A DNA stretch of 64,000 bases from assembly GCF_002218045.2 (NCBI RefSeq), contig NZ_AP018685.1, forward strand, positions 930,001 to 994,000, read 5' to 3'. Made by a program: the position numbers and the translations under genes. Under the pieces are notes generated by a model. That model was not told the origin of the DNA, did no database searches, and worked only from the letters and a program-made list of their open reading frames with translations. Below, piece by piece: positions 1 to 8,181 of the stretch. The DNA comes from Vibrio rumoiensis (lineage in GTDB: Bacteria > Pseudomonadota > Gammaproteobacteria > Enterobacterales > Vibrionaceae). Every line of letters begins with the position of its first letter. The first letter of the stretch is position 1.

Positions 1-2
1 TA

Positions 3-476
3 GGGTTTCCGGTTGTCGGCGTGAGTTTTCCAAGTCAGTTTATTGTTAAAGTCAATTGGCCACAAGAATCCCCTTTGTACATTAACCCGTTTAATGGCGA
101 ATATGTTTCAAAGTCTATTCTACGCGCTTGGTTGATTGGACACGAAGGCCCATTAGCGAAACTAAAGCCTCAAGATCTTGCCGCTTGTGATAATCCTAGC
201 GTTTTAGGTCGTTGGCTTGCAGTCATCAAAGGCGCACTATTGCGTGAAGATAATTTTGCTCAAGCCTTAGTCTGCACCGATATTGCACTAAGCTTTGTAC
301 CAGACGATCCTTATGAAATTCGAGATCGTGGTTTTATCTATCAGCAACTAGATTGTCAGCAGTTGGCGGTGGAGGATTTTCAATTCTTCATTGATAACTG
401 TCCAGAAGATCCGTCTTCTGAAATGCTTAAAATTCAGGTGAACGCGCTAAGTGGTCACCAAGTGACTCTTCATTGA
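3..476 (+). CDS. SirB1/YchA-family protein (3' part; 5' end outside window)
   Basis: The open frame runs in from the left edge. The first in-frame GTG (position 21) is an internal valine in the segment GFPVVGVSFPSQFIVK, which resembles the end of the transglutaminase-like domain of SirB1/YchA proteins. About 158 residues are visible. The C-terminal half has the helical, TPR-like stretch typical of the family (region around ALLREDNFAQALVCTDIAL and a second helix pair near DRGFIYQQLDCQQLAVEDF). The family's biochemical role is not established. It usually sits next to prmC and kdsA, and kdsA follows here after 117 bp, which supports the call. The catalytic part of the domain cannot be inspected. 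Confidence 0.85.
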   Translation, partial: GFPVVGVSFPSQFIVKVNWPQESPLYINPFNGEYVSKSILRAWLIGHEGPLAKLKPQDLAACDNPSVLGRWLAVIKGALLREDNFAQALVCTDIALSFVPDDPYEIRDRGFIYQQLDCQQLAVEDFQFFIDNCPEDPSSEMLKIQVNALSGHQVTLH

Positions 477-593
477 TTGGAAGCAGTCATCAATCAAAAA
501 ACTCATTAACTAAAAGAATTGATTAGTTAAGACATTTATTAATTAAAAGATTCATTAAATTCAAACCATAGCGTTTGAGCGACGGAGCGACCT

Positions 594-1445
594 ATGCAAC
601 AGAAAACCGTTCAAATTGGCAACATCCCAGTTGCTAATGATAAACCTTTTACTCTTTTTGCTGGCATGAACGTACTTGAGTCTCGTGATCTTGCGATGCA
701 AATCTGTGAGCACTATGTAAAAGTCACTGAAAAGCTAGGCATCCCATACGTATTTAAAGCTTCTTTTGATAAAGCAAACCGTTCTTCAGTACATTCTTAC
801 CGTGGCCCTGGCTTGGAAGAAGGCATGAAAATCTTCCAAGAACTAAAAGATACGTTTGGTGTGAAAATCATTACTGATGTGCATACTGAAGCGCAAGCAC
901 AACCAGTCGCGGATGTGGTTGATGTGATTCAGCTTCCAGCGTTTCTTGCTCGTCAAACCGATCTTGTTGAAGCGATGGCAAAAACCGGTGCCGTTATTAA
1001 TGTGAAAAAACCTCAATTCATGAGCCCGAACCAAGTCGGCAATATCGTGGATAAATTCGCTGAATGTGGCAACGATAAAATCATCTTATGTGAGCGTGGC
1101 TCGTGCATGGGCTATGACAACCTAGTGGTGGATATGCTTGGCTTTGGTGTCATGAAAAACGCATCAAATGGCAGCCCGATCATCTTTGATGTGACGCACT
1201 CACTGCAAATGCGTGATCCTTCTGGTGCGGCTTCAGGTGGTCGTCGTGAGCAAACCGTAGAGTTAGCAAAAGCCGGCTTAGCAACCGGTATTGCAGGTTT
1301 ATTTATTGAAGCGCATCCAAACCCAGATCAAGCGAAATGTGATGGCCCATCAGCATTGCCACTAGATAAGTTAGAACCATTCTTGAAGCAAATGAAAGAC
1401 CTTGATGATTTAATCAAGAGCTTCGAGCATATCGATATTCGATAG
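594..1445 (+). CDS. kdsA: 3-deoxy-D-manno-octulosonate 8-phosphate synthase (KDO8P synthase)
   Basis: This cytoplasmic enzyme condenses phosphoenolpyruvate with D-arabinose 5-phosphate to make KDO 8-phosphate, the precursor of the inner-core sugar of lipopolysaccharide. The 283-residue product has the expected length and is well conserved throughout, including FAGMNVLESRDLAM near the N-terminus, VFKASFDKANRSS (substrate-binding lysines), NVKKPQFMSP and the C-terminal FIEAHPNPDQAKCDGPSALP. The ATG is preceded by GGAG at 584-587 with a 6-base spacer. It follows a SirB1-like gene and is closed by a hairpin terminator, so it is probably the last gene of the prfA-prmC-sirB operon common in gammaproteobacteria. 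It is an ordinary core gene. Confidence 0.98.
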   Translation: MQQKTVQIGNIPVANDKPFTLFAGMNVLESRDLAMQICEHYVKVTEKLGIPYVFKASFDKANRSSVHSYRGPGLEEGMKIFQELKDTFGVKIITDVHTEAQAQPVADVVDVIQLPAFLARQTDLVEAMAKTGAVINVKKPQFMSPNQVGNIVDKFAECGNDKIILCERGSCMGYDNLVVDMLGFGVMKNASNGSPIIFDVTHSLQMRDPSGAASGGRREQTVELAKAGLATGIAGLFIEAHPNPDQAKCDGPSALPLDKLEPFLKQMKDLDDLIKSFEHIDIR

Positions 1446-1471
1446 TTGCACTAATTTTGCCTATCAGCGTT

Positions 1472-1503
1472 AAAAACCAGTCATCAAGGTGGCTGGTTTT
1501 TTT
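1472..1503 (+). terminator. Rho-independent terminator after kdsA
   Basis: AAAACCAGTCA pairs with TGGCTGGTTTT (one G-U pair) around a short loop, followed by a run of T. It lies 27 bp after the kdsA stop. Confidence 0.85.
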
Positions 1504-1605
1504 ATACCTAATAAAAACGAGTTTGATCACTAAGATTACAATCGATTCTTTCTAATCCTGATAACCAATGCTAGGTTGAAATAAACTCGAAAATAAGGAT
1601 TAAGC

Positions 1606-2031
1606 ATGTCACTACAGCCCTTTCATTTAGCGATTCCCGTTTACGATGTCCCATTAACAAGATCATTTTATCGAGATGTTTTTGGCTTAGAAGAAGGGCG
1701 GTCTTGTGAACAATGGGTTGATTTCAACTTTTTCGGCCATCAACTTGTTATTCATGAACATCCTCAAACTGACTCGCAACAATCGGTCCAAACCAATGCG
1801 GTTGATGGACATGATGTGCCTGTTCCTCATTTTGGTGTAGTGCTTGAATGGGAGCAGTGGCAATCATTAGCGAACAAGCTAAAAGCGGCGAATATCCATT
1901 TTGTGATTGAGCCTTATATTCGCTTCAAAGGGCAGGTTGGTGAGCAGGCCACAATGTTTTTTTATGATCCATGCGGAAATGCTTTAGAGTTCAAGGCATT
2001 TAAAGATATGTCACAATTGTTTGCTAAATGA
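1606..2031 (+). CDS. VOC (glyoxalase/bleomycin-resistance) superfamily protein
   Basis: The 141-residue protein has the paired beta-alpha-beta-beta-beta modules of the vicinal-oxygen-chelate superfamily. It opens with FHLAIPVYDVPLTRSFYRDV and ends with MFFYDPCGNALEFKAF, the usual C-terminal metal-ligand segment. Candidate metal ligands are His7, His75 and Glu128, the positions used by dioxygenase/glyoxalase-type members, so it is probably an active metalloenzyme. The substrate cannot be read from the sequence. The gene is alone, with kdsA's terminator upstream and nutA starting 146 bp downstream. AAGGATTAAGC before the ATG is a good ribosome-binding site. Confidence 0.85.
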   Translation: MSLQPFHLAIPVYDVPLTRSFYRDVFGLEEGRSCEQWVDFNFFGHQLVIHEHPQTDSQQSVQTNAVDGHDVPVPHFGVVLEWEQWQSLANKLKAANIHFVIEPYIRFKGQVGEQATMFFYDPCGNALEFKAFKDMSQLFAK

Positions 2032-2177
2032 GAACGTATACCTCCTTAATAATGCAATCGTTTTTCTGTGATTGAAATGCCACATTTGAACGGTGTCTTA
2101 TTTTTGTTATATAGAATCAATTACACTTTTTCTTTTATGTGAGAAATCATATTCCCCCATTTTACAGGTATTCATAG

Positions 2178-3839
2178 ATGAAACATTTTGTATTAAAGAC
2201 TTCAGTTGTTGCGATTGCTCTCGCGTCCGTAGTGGCTTGTTCTAGCCAAAACTCAGGGCATGAGTGGCAAGCGGATAAAACCTATAAACTGACCGTTTTG
2301 CATACCAATGATAACCATGGCCGTTTTTGGCATAACAAAGATGGTGAATATGGTATGGCTGCTCGCAAGACTTTAATTGAAAGCATTCGCAAGCAAGTGC
2401 AAGCGGAAGGTGGCAATGTACTGTTATTTTCTGGTGGTGACATCAATACAGGCGTACCAGAGTCGGATTTACAAGATGCAGAACCTGATTTTAAAGGCAT
2501 GAACAATATTGGTTACGACGCCATGGCGGTGGGTAATCATGAGTTTGATAATCCATTATCGGTATTAATGAAGCAGCGTGATTGGGTTAATTTCCCAATG
2601 CTGTCCGCTAACATTTACGATAAGAAAACCGGTAAGCGATTATTCCAACCTTATAAAATTTTTGATGAACAAGGGATAAAAATTGCGGTTATTGGTTTAA
2701 CGACAGAAGATACTGCAAAAATTGGTAACCCAGAATATATCGGTGAGGTTGAGTTTAAAGACCCGAAAACTGAAGCACAAAAAGTGATTGAACAGTTGCA
2801 AAAAGATGAAAAGCCTGATTTGATTTTCGCGGTGACTCACATGGGACATTACGATAATGGCATGAGTGGCGTGAATGCGCCGGGTGACGTGACTTTAGCG
2901 CGTTACTTACCACAAGGTGAGTTAGATATGATTGTGGGAGGCCACTCCCAAGAACCCGTTTGTATGGAGTCGGAAAATCATCGCCAACAAGATTATAAGC
3001 CGGGGGATGAATGTACACCGGATAAACAAAATGGCACTTGGATCGTTCAAGCGCATGAGTGGGGTAAGTATGTCGGACGGGCTGATTTTGAGTTTAAAAA
3101 TGGCGAGCTTAATCTAGTCAGTTATGATTTGATTCCAGTGAACTTGAAGAAAACCGTTCAAGTTAATGGTGAGAAACAAAAAACTTTCGTGCAATCGGAA
3201 ATCCCTCAAGACCCAGAGCTCAAAGCACTCTTGCAACCTTATCAAGATAAAGGTCAAGAAAAGCTGAATGTGAAAATTGCCTATTCAAATGGGAAATTAG
3301 AAGGTGACCGTAACGTGGTGCGTTTTAAACAAACGAACTTGGGGCGTTTAATTGGTTTAGCACACATGGAAAGAGTCAATGCTGACTTTGCCATAATGAA
3401 CTCGGGCGGGGTACGTGATTCGATTGCCGCAGGTGATATTACTTATAAAGACGTTCTAAAAGTGCAGCCATTTGGCAATATTGTGACTTATATGGATATG
3501 AAGGGCAGTGATGTGTTGGATTATCTCAATGTGGTGGCAACCAAGCCGATTGATTCGGGAGCTTACGTACAGTTTGCTGGTATCTTAATGACCGTTGCCA
3601 AAGACAAAGTGAGCAATGTAGTCATTGGTGGTAAGCCGCTTGATCCTAACAAAGTTTATCGTTTCTCAATTCCAAGTTTTAATGCGGCAGGTGGTGATGG
3701 CTACCCAAAAATCAGTGATAAGCCTGGGTTTGTGAATACTGGCTTTGTTGATGCAGAAGTGTTGAAAGATTATTTAGAAAAGCACAGCCCAATCAGCGTG
3801 GCAGATTACGAGCCTAATGGTGAAATTCAATACAAATAA
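2178..3839 (+). CDS. nutA: 5'-nucleotidase lipoprotein of the UshA/NutA family
   Basis: It probably hydrolyses nucleotides outside the inner membrane to nucleosides and phosphate, allowing uptake of extracellular nucleotides. The product is 553 residues. An N-terminal signal peptide ends in the lipobox SVVAC (Cys21), as in Vibrio NutA rather than the soluble periplasmic UshA of E. coli. The calcineurin-like metal motifs are present: LHTNDNHG (Asp45, His47), GNHEFD (residues 119-124), THMGHY and GGHSQEP. The C-terminal nucleotide-binding domain shows MNSGGVRDSIAAGDITY and FNAAGGDGYP. The gene is monocistronic and ends at a clear terminator. The assignment to NutA over UshA rests on the lipobox and the taxonomic context. 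Confidence 0.93.
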   Translation: MKHFVLKTSVVAIALASVVACSSQNSGHEWQADKTYKLTVLHTNDNHGRFWHNKDGEYGMAARKTLIESIRKQVQAEGGNVLLFSGGDINTGVPESDLQDAEPDFKGMNNIGYDAMAVGNHEFDNPLSVLMKQRDWVNFPMLSANIYDKKTGKRLFQPYKIFDEQGIKIAVIGLTTEDTAKIGNPEYIGEVEFKDPKTEAQKVIEQLQKDEKPDLIFAVTHMGHYDNGMSGVNAPGDVTLARYLPQGELDMIVGGHSQEPVCMESENHRQQDYKPGDECTPDKQNGTWIVQAHEWGKYVGRADFEFKNGELNLVSYDLIPVNLKKTVQVNGEKQKTFVQSEIPQDPELKALLQPYQDKGQEKLNVKIAYSNGKLEGDRNVVRFKQTNLGRLIGLAHMERVNADFAIMNSGGVRDSIAAGDITYKDVLKVQPFGNIVTYMDMKGSDVLDYLNVVATKPIDSGAYVQFAGILMTVAKDKVSNVVIGGKPLDPNKVYRFSIPSFNAAGGDGYPKISDKPGFVNTGFVDAEVLKDYLEKHSPISVADYEPNGEIQYK

Positions 3840-3880
3840 TCCAATCATCAATTGAATTGGACACTGGTTTATTCAACAAT

Positions 3881-3917
3881 AAAACAGCCCCTTAATCAGA
3901 CTAAGTGGGCTGTTTTT
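3881..3917 (+). terminator. Rho-independent terminator after nutA
   Basis: AAAACAGCCC pairs with GGGCTGTTTT, with an inner CTTA/TAAG extension, followed by T residues. It lies 41 bp past the nutA stop. Confidence 0.85.
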
Positions 3918-3988
3918 GTTGTGACTTCAGGAGTAATCCATTTGGCATTCTTATTTGCCTCTGAGATTCAGCATTTTTGGATATTATT

Positions 3989-4465
3989 ATGACGCCAGCT
4001 ATTAACCTTGCGAAAAAGAAAAAAATCCCACACACAGTTCATCAATACAAACATGATCCTAATGCCGCTAGCTATGGATTAGAGGCAGCAGAAGTCCTTG
4101 GGCAAAACCCAGCACAAGTATTTAAAACCTTATTGTTTTGCCTCAATGGTGAAGCCAAGAATCTCGCCGTCGCAATTATTCCGGTTGAAAATAAGCTTAA
4201 CTTAAAGCAAGCAGCCAAAGCCGCCGGTGCTAAAAAAGCCGAAATGGCGGATCCAGATGTTGCGCAAAAAACCACCGGCTACGTCGTAGGAGGCATCAGC
4301 CCGCTGGGGCAAAAGAAAGCGTTGCCGACATTTATTCATCAATCCGCGCACAACTTTGAGACGATTTGTGTTTCAGCGGGCAAGCGTGGTTTAGAGATAG
4401 AACTTGCACCACAAGATTTAGCGAGTTTAACGAGGGCGAAGTTTGTGGATTTGTGTCAGGGGTAA
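3989..4465 (+). CDS. ybaK: Cys-tRNA(Pro)/Cys-tRNA(Cys) deacylase YbaK
   Basis: YbaK/EbsC-family editing enzymes hydrolyse cysteine mischarged onto tRNA-Pro in trans to prolyl-tRNA synthetase. The product is 158 residues and matches the E. coli protein along its whole length, including FKTLLF, the conserved lysine in that strand, AKAAGAKKAEMADPDVAQ, TGYVVGGISPLGQKK and the C-terminal GKRGLEIELAPQDL. The frame extends upstream to a TTG at 3977, but the ATG at 3989 aligns with the family N-terminus (MTPAINLAKKKKIPH). No strong Shine-Dalgarno sequence is visible. The gene is single, with no clear terminator before the palindromic element at 4501. Confidence 0.96.
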   Translation: MTPAINLAKKKKIPHTVHQYKHDPNAASYGLEAAEVLGQNPAQVFKTLLFCLNGEAKNLAVAIIPVENKLNLKQAAKAAGAKKAEMADPDVAQKTTGYVVGGISPLGQKKALPTFIHQSAHNFETICVSAGKRGLEIELAPQDLASLTRAKFVDLCQG

Positions 4466-4500
4466 AAGGGTTTGGGGCAGAAATGAATCGATCCGGCCCC

Positions 4501-4596
4501 GTCATCCCACACATGAGCCTAAGTGAAGAAGATGCGGGATCTATTCACCATTTGGTCTTAGATCCCTGATGTCGCCTAAGGCTCCTCAGGGATGAC
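4501..4596. repeat. 96-bp palindromic repeat element
   Basis: An imperfect palindrome is bounded by GTCATCCC (4501-4508) and GGGATGAC (4589-4596). Inside it are GAGCCTAAG facing CCTAAGGCTC, and GGGATCTA (4536-4543) facing TAGATCCC (4559-4566). It fills most of the 300-bp interval between ybaK and the leftward gene at 4766, where no other gene is visible. Interspersed palindromes of this sort, with outward GTCATCCC ends, are common intergenic repeats in proteobacteria. Whether this one is mobilised in trans cannot be told here. Confidence 0.7.
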
Positions 4597-4765
4597 TGTT
4601 TTTTGATTTTCCGTAACTTGTTTTTGGACAAAAGTGAGCTAGGATATTTGATCTAGCACACTAATATAGGATTAGTAAAAATACATCAAAACATCAGTGT
4701 GGGAGGCAAGACCAGCCCCTCTTGCTAAAGAAAATCATCTAAGTCTATATTTACTGAAGTAATAG

Positions 4766-6478
4766 CTATTCATCCGTCCGATCTTCTTTTTTAGGTGTTA
4801 AGATTTCAACCCATTCTATTACATGATTTTTTAGCTTAAAATCTATCTCAAACTGTCGAAGTAAAGTGTGTTCAGGGTGGTTTTCTACTGCCATTTCAAC
4901 CAGTTCAATAGCGAAATCGTAATCCCCAGACGAACGATAACGTTCAGCTAATTGAAGTATCATTCCCGCTTCAAATAACTTGGGGCAGCGAAATTTTAGT
5001 TTGTTGTCTCTTTCTCTGAAGTAGTTTATTAAACAGTCATAATGGGTTTTTATATCCCAATCTGGAACATTGTTAAAAAGAAGGTTTACGATTAATGCTT
5101 CTGCACTTGGGGTTGATAATTGTCTCTCATAGGTAGTAATGAAACTCTCATAATTTTCCATTCGCTGTGATTGCGAAACAAAGCCATTAAAAATAAGATA
5201 AAGAGCTATAAAAGATAATTTGTCATCTTTTTTAAGCTCATTTACTTTCCCTTCAACTACTGTTAACAACTCTGTTAAATCCGTAACCACACTTTTAGAG
5301 CCTGTTGTCATGTGGTTAGATAGTTGAGATAAGAAACCTTCTAGTTTCATGCTGCCTGCACCTTTATATAGGTCAGGTCTTCCAACCCAATATTGAGGTG
5401 CCATCGGCATTTGTACAATTCCAGCTCTCTCAAGAGAATAATCATAAGTTTCTTTTTCAACCGTGGGCTGACGCATAATGAATTCTGTTATGACATGTCT
5501 TGCAAGCCTTGATAGCCCTTGGATAGTAAACCATGTTTTCTTTTTAATTCTGCATGTTTCTGTATACGAATGAGTCGTGATTAACTGGTCTGGAAGTTTT
5601 CGTAAGTTATGAATATATTGTGATCGAGCTTGGTAAGCATTTGATAAGGCTTTAGACAAGTCATTTTTAGATATAGGGTTTAGAACGTCTTCTGCTTCTT
5701 CTCGATAGTATGAAGGACTTATATTTTCTAGAGAAAAGTCTCTAAATCGACGACTTAGGGATGTATGTTCAATATCTAAAAGAGCTGCCCTCACTTTTTC
5801 TGAGATTATTTCATCTGCATCAGATAACGCTGAATCAATTAGCCGTCTTTTTCTCTGGTCATAATTTAACCATGATGCTTTATGACCATCGAAATTTTGT
5901 GCAAGGGATTCTATAGAAGCAACCAATAATGTATACGCCAATTCGAAGTCATCAGCTATACGTTGCATGCCTGTAACGTATGTTCGAATTGAACTCATTA
6001 CCCCTAGGTAAGTGTGTCTTTTTAAGCCGATAAGATGTTTTATTAGTTTTAGTAAGTGTTCTTCGTCTTTATCATTACAGTAAACATCTTTATCAAACAC
6101 CCGTTTTACTACTTGCTTTGGTGTAGAGTGTGTAGAGATTCCACGTTGATCACCAAGCAATCTATCAGTAAGAGTATAGCTAGGTGAGGCTGTACAGTTC
6201 AAAGCAAATGAAATAATGGCTGAAAAATCAAGTATATATGGATCTACTCCATGTGAGGCGAGTACCCCTGCACCATGACCGCTAGCCTCGATTAGTTCTT
6301 CTAATTCATAAACAATAGCGTTTGACTGTCCTAAGTTTGATGTTGATAAAAGGGAGCCAGCTTCTGTATCCAGCTTTTTATCTCGGTTTAGTCTTAAATT
6401 TGTATAAAGTATTCCTCGTAGACTATTTCTATACTCAACATCTCTTTGGAACATTTTTCCTGAACATATCTGTAGCAT
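4766..6478 (-). CDS. Uncharacterised protein with probable Apea-like HEPN domain
   Basis: I do not recognise this 570-residue protein as a named family. A central segment (about residues 170-335) looks like an Apea-like HEPN domain. It has a helix of the form DFELAYTLLVASIESLA and, about 100 residues later, ARSQYIHNLRKL, in which Arg285 and His290 give the R-x4-H signature used by HEPN ribonucleases. The C-terminal 130 residues are helical with a TPR-like pair (LQLAERYRSSGDYDFAIELVEMA). The frame extends to a TTG at 6496, but the ATG at 6478 has GAAGG 7 bases upstream and is preferred. The gene is visibly more AT-rich than its neighbours, stands alone between a palindromic repeat and a tRNA pair, and is probably acquired. 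Many HEPN proteins act in RNA-targeting defence; that role here is inference. Confidence 0.6.
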   Translation of the reverse strand: MLQICSGKMFQRDVEYRNSLRGILYTNLRLNRDKKLDTEAGSLLSTSNLGQSNAIVYELEELIEASGHGAGVLASHGVDPYILDFSAIISFALNCTASPSYTLTDRLLGDQRGISTHSTPKQVVKRVFDKDVYCNDKDEEHLLKLIKHLIGLKRHTYLGVMSSIRTYVTGMQRIADDFELAYTLLVASIESLAQNFDGHKASWLNYDQRKRRLIDSALSDADEIISEKVRAALLDIEHTSLSRRFRDFSLENISPSYYREEAEDVLNPISKNDLSKALSNAYQARSQYIHNLRKLPDQLITTHSYTETCRIKKKTWFTIQGLSRLARHVITEFIMRQPTVEKETYDYSLERAGIVQMPMAPQYWVGRPDLYKGAGSMKLEGFLSQLSNHMTTGSKSVVTDLTELLTVVEGKVNELKKDDKLSFIALYLIFNGFVSQSQRMENYESFITTYERQLSTPSAEALIVNLLFNNVPDWDIKTHYDCLINYFRERDNKLKFRCPKLFEAGMILQLAERYRSSGDYDFAIELVEMAVENHPEHTLLRQFEIDFKLKNHVIEWVEILTPKKEDRTDE

Positions 6479-6645
6479 TATGGAGCCTTCAACCAATAAT
6501 CAACTATAGGCATATTCATACATTAGAGAAACTAGGTCAATGGTAGGAGGAGGACATCCTACATATTGTTAGTGCTAAACAGGAATGGGGTAAAAATGTG
6601 TCAATGAGATAGTTGAATTTGCAATCTCATTCTATTTTTATAAAC

Positions 6646-6677
6646 GCAAAAAGCCTGACTATTTCTAGTCAGGCTTT
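6646..6677 (-). terminator. Terminator of the tRNA-Leu/tRNA-Cys unit
   Basis: On the minus strand AAAGCCTGACTA pairs with TAGTCAGGCTTT and is followed by T residues, just downstream of the tRNA-Cys 3' end. Confidence 0.85.
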
Positions 6678-6684
6678 CTAAATT

Positions 6685-6758
6685 TGGAGGCGCCTCCCGG
6701 AGTCGAACCGAGGTCCACGGATTTGCAATCCGCTGCATAGCCACTCTGCCAAGGCGCC
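6685..6758 (-). tRNA. tRNA-Cys (anticodon GCA)
   Basis: The 74-nt cloverleaf has a GGCGCC acceptor end, anticodon loop TTGCAAA (anticodon GCA), T-loop GGTTCGACTCC and an encoded CCA. It is the second gene of a two-tRNA transcript read leftward. Confidence 0.97.
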
Positions 6759-6818
6759 ATATAATACTGAGTATTGATTTGAAGAGAAATCTTCGGGGTA
6801 ACAAGAGCAAGATTTAGA

Positions 6819-6905
6819 TGGTGCCCCGGGCCGGACTTGAACCGGCACAGCGCGAACGCCGAGGGATTTTAAATCCCTTGTGTCTACCAATTCCACCACC
6901 AGGGC
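6819..6905 (-). tRNA. tRNA-Leu (anticodon TAA)
   Basis: The 87-nt class II tRNA has a long variable arm. The acceptor pairs GCCCTGG with CCGGGGC, the anticodon stem-loop is AGGGA-TTTAAAA-TCCCT (anticodon TAA), and CCA is encoded. It is transcribed first, 60 bp upstream of tRNA-Cys. Confidence 0.97.
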
Positions 6906-6980
6906 ACAAGCAACCTAAATTGCAAGGCTCCTAACTGAACAGTTAGAACACCATCGCCTTCACTAGAAGACGAGGCATAC

Positions 6981-7009
6981 TTTATAGGATTGAGCTCAGA
7001 GGTAAACAA
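6981..7009 (-). promoter_or_regulatory. Sigma-70 promoter of the tRNA-Leu/Cys unit
   Basis: Minus-strand TTGTTT (-35, 7004-7009), a 17-bp spacer and TATAAA (-10, 6981-6986), upstream of tRNA-Leu. The rest of the interval 6906-7179 shows no further tRNA or gene. Confidence 0.65.
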
Positions 7010-7179
7010 TTATTTTCAAAAATTGAGTTCAAGTGCCTGCTTTTTCGGCTTTTTGGTTTGTTTGTAAGCAGTTAAGGTGAGATCTAATCTATCCGTTTCA
7101 CATTTTCTTTTTCGTTAATGTATTACTCTTGAACTTATTAGAATGAATTTACTCAAGTGAAATACATTGGGAGTCGCTC

Positions 7180-8181
7180 ATGTTGCATCTTCATCGCATG
7201 TCATTACGCCCTAAAAACTGGCGAATGATTGGTCGCGGCGGTCTTGTATCCATATTTTTAGCCTCGCTATTAATTGGTTGTACTCCCTCTGAGCCAACTC
7301 AAGCCTCTGGCACGTTAGAGAGAGAGCGCATTAGCTTATTGGCGACAGAGGGGGAAATCATCGTTGCACGGCCAATCGCGGAAGGCAGCTTGGTTAAACA
7401 GGGGCAAGTCCTGTTGCAATTAGACAATAAAAACCAACAGGCGAGAGTTGCGAAAGCAAAGGCCGAGTTGATGCAAGCCAAAGCAAATCTAACCAAAATA
7501 TTAAATGGTGAGCGGGCGGAAGATATTGACGCAGCAAAGGCCAATTTAGCGAATAGCAAAGCGAAACTTACGGATGCTCAAAAACACTATCGCCGGATCT
7601 CAGAATTAGTCACCAAGAAGTTGGTTTCGGTGGCTGAACGGGATAATGCGTTAGCTGAACGGGATGCAGCTCAAGCCAGTTATGACTCCAGCTATCAAAT
7701 ATGGCAAAGAATGACCAAGGGAAGCCGAGTGGAAGATATCGATGCGGCGCAGGCTCAATTCGCGGCGGCTAAAGCTCAATTTGTTCTTGAGCGCCACAAA
7801 CTAGGTGAGCTCACCATCAAAGCCACTCGAAACGGTATATTAGACTCCTTACCCTATCAGCTTGGTGAGCGGGTTCCTCAGCATGCAGTTGTGGCGATTG
7901 TGCAAGCAAACTCTCGCCCCTACGCACGAGTGTATATCCCTGAACCATACAAGTATAAAGTCCATGTTGGTGCGCTATTACCTGTGCATGTGGATGGCGT
8001 TGCGTCGGTGATGCAAGGCAAGGTTCGTTGGAGTTCGGTGGAACCAGCCTTTACCCCCTATCGTAATATGACGGAGGACGATCGTTCACGTTTGGTGTAT
8101 TTAACTGAAATTGATTTACCAGAATCCGCTGATTCCTTACCCTCTGGAATTCCTCTGCAAGTGGATTTGGAGGCGAAGTAA
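7180..8181 (+). CDS. HlyD-family periplasmic adaptor (lipoprotein) of an ABC exporter
   Basis: This is a membrane-fusion protein that should link an inner-membrane ABC pump to an outer-membrane channel. The 333-residue product has a hydrophobic N-terminus ending in LLIGC (Cys34), a lipobox, so it is probably lipid-anchored. A lipoyl-like strand (GEIIVARPIAEGSLVKQGQVLLQLD) precedes a long alpha-helical hairpin (about residues 85-210). That hairpin contains a repeated GERAEDIDAAKA / GSRVEDIDAAQA segment. Beta-barrel strands follow. GGGAG precedes the ATG. The stop codon abuts the ATPase gene. No outer-membrane factor gene lies nearby, so a TolC-like partner encoded elsewhere is likely. The substrate is unknown. 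Confidence 0.9.
   Translation: MLHLHRMSLRPKNWRMIGRGGLVSIFLASLLIGCTPSEPTQASGTLERERISLLATEGEIIVARPIAEGSLVKQGQVLLQLDNKNQQARVAKAKAELMQAKANLTKILNGERAEDIDAAKANLANSKAKLTDAQKHYRRISELVTKKLVSVAERDNALAERDAAQASYDSSYQIWQRMTKGSRVEDIDAAQAQFAAAKAQFVLERHKLGELTIKATRNGILDSLPYQLGERVPQHAVVAIVQANSRPYARVYIPEPYKYKVHVGALLPVHVDGVASVMQGKVRWSSVEPAFTPYRNMTEDDRSRLVYLTEIDLPESADSLPSGIPLQVDLEAK

Noticed and set aside
843..1034. Opposite-strand open frames inside kdsA, nutA, gltX, ybiT and other long genes
   Set aside because: They lie wholly within well-recognised genes, have no ribosome-binding sites or recognisable motifs, and are shadows.
6906..6980. Possible third tRNA upstream of tRNA-Leu
   Set aside because: No acceptor or T-arm with GTTCGA is present, and the promoter at 6981-7009 lies directly upstream of this stretch.
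4466..7010. Integrative element or prophage at the tRNA-Leu/Cys locus
   Set aside because: There is no integrase, no direct repeat of a tRNA 3' end and only one foreign-looking gene, so a bounded mobile element cannot be shown.
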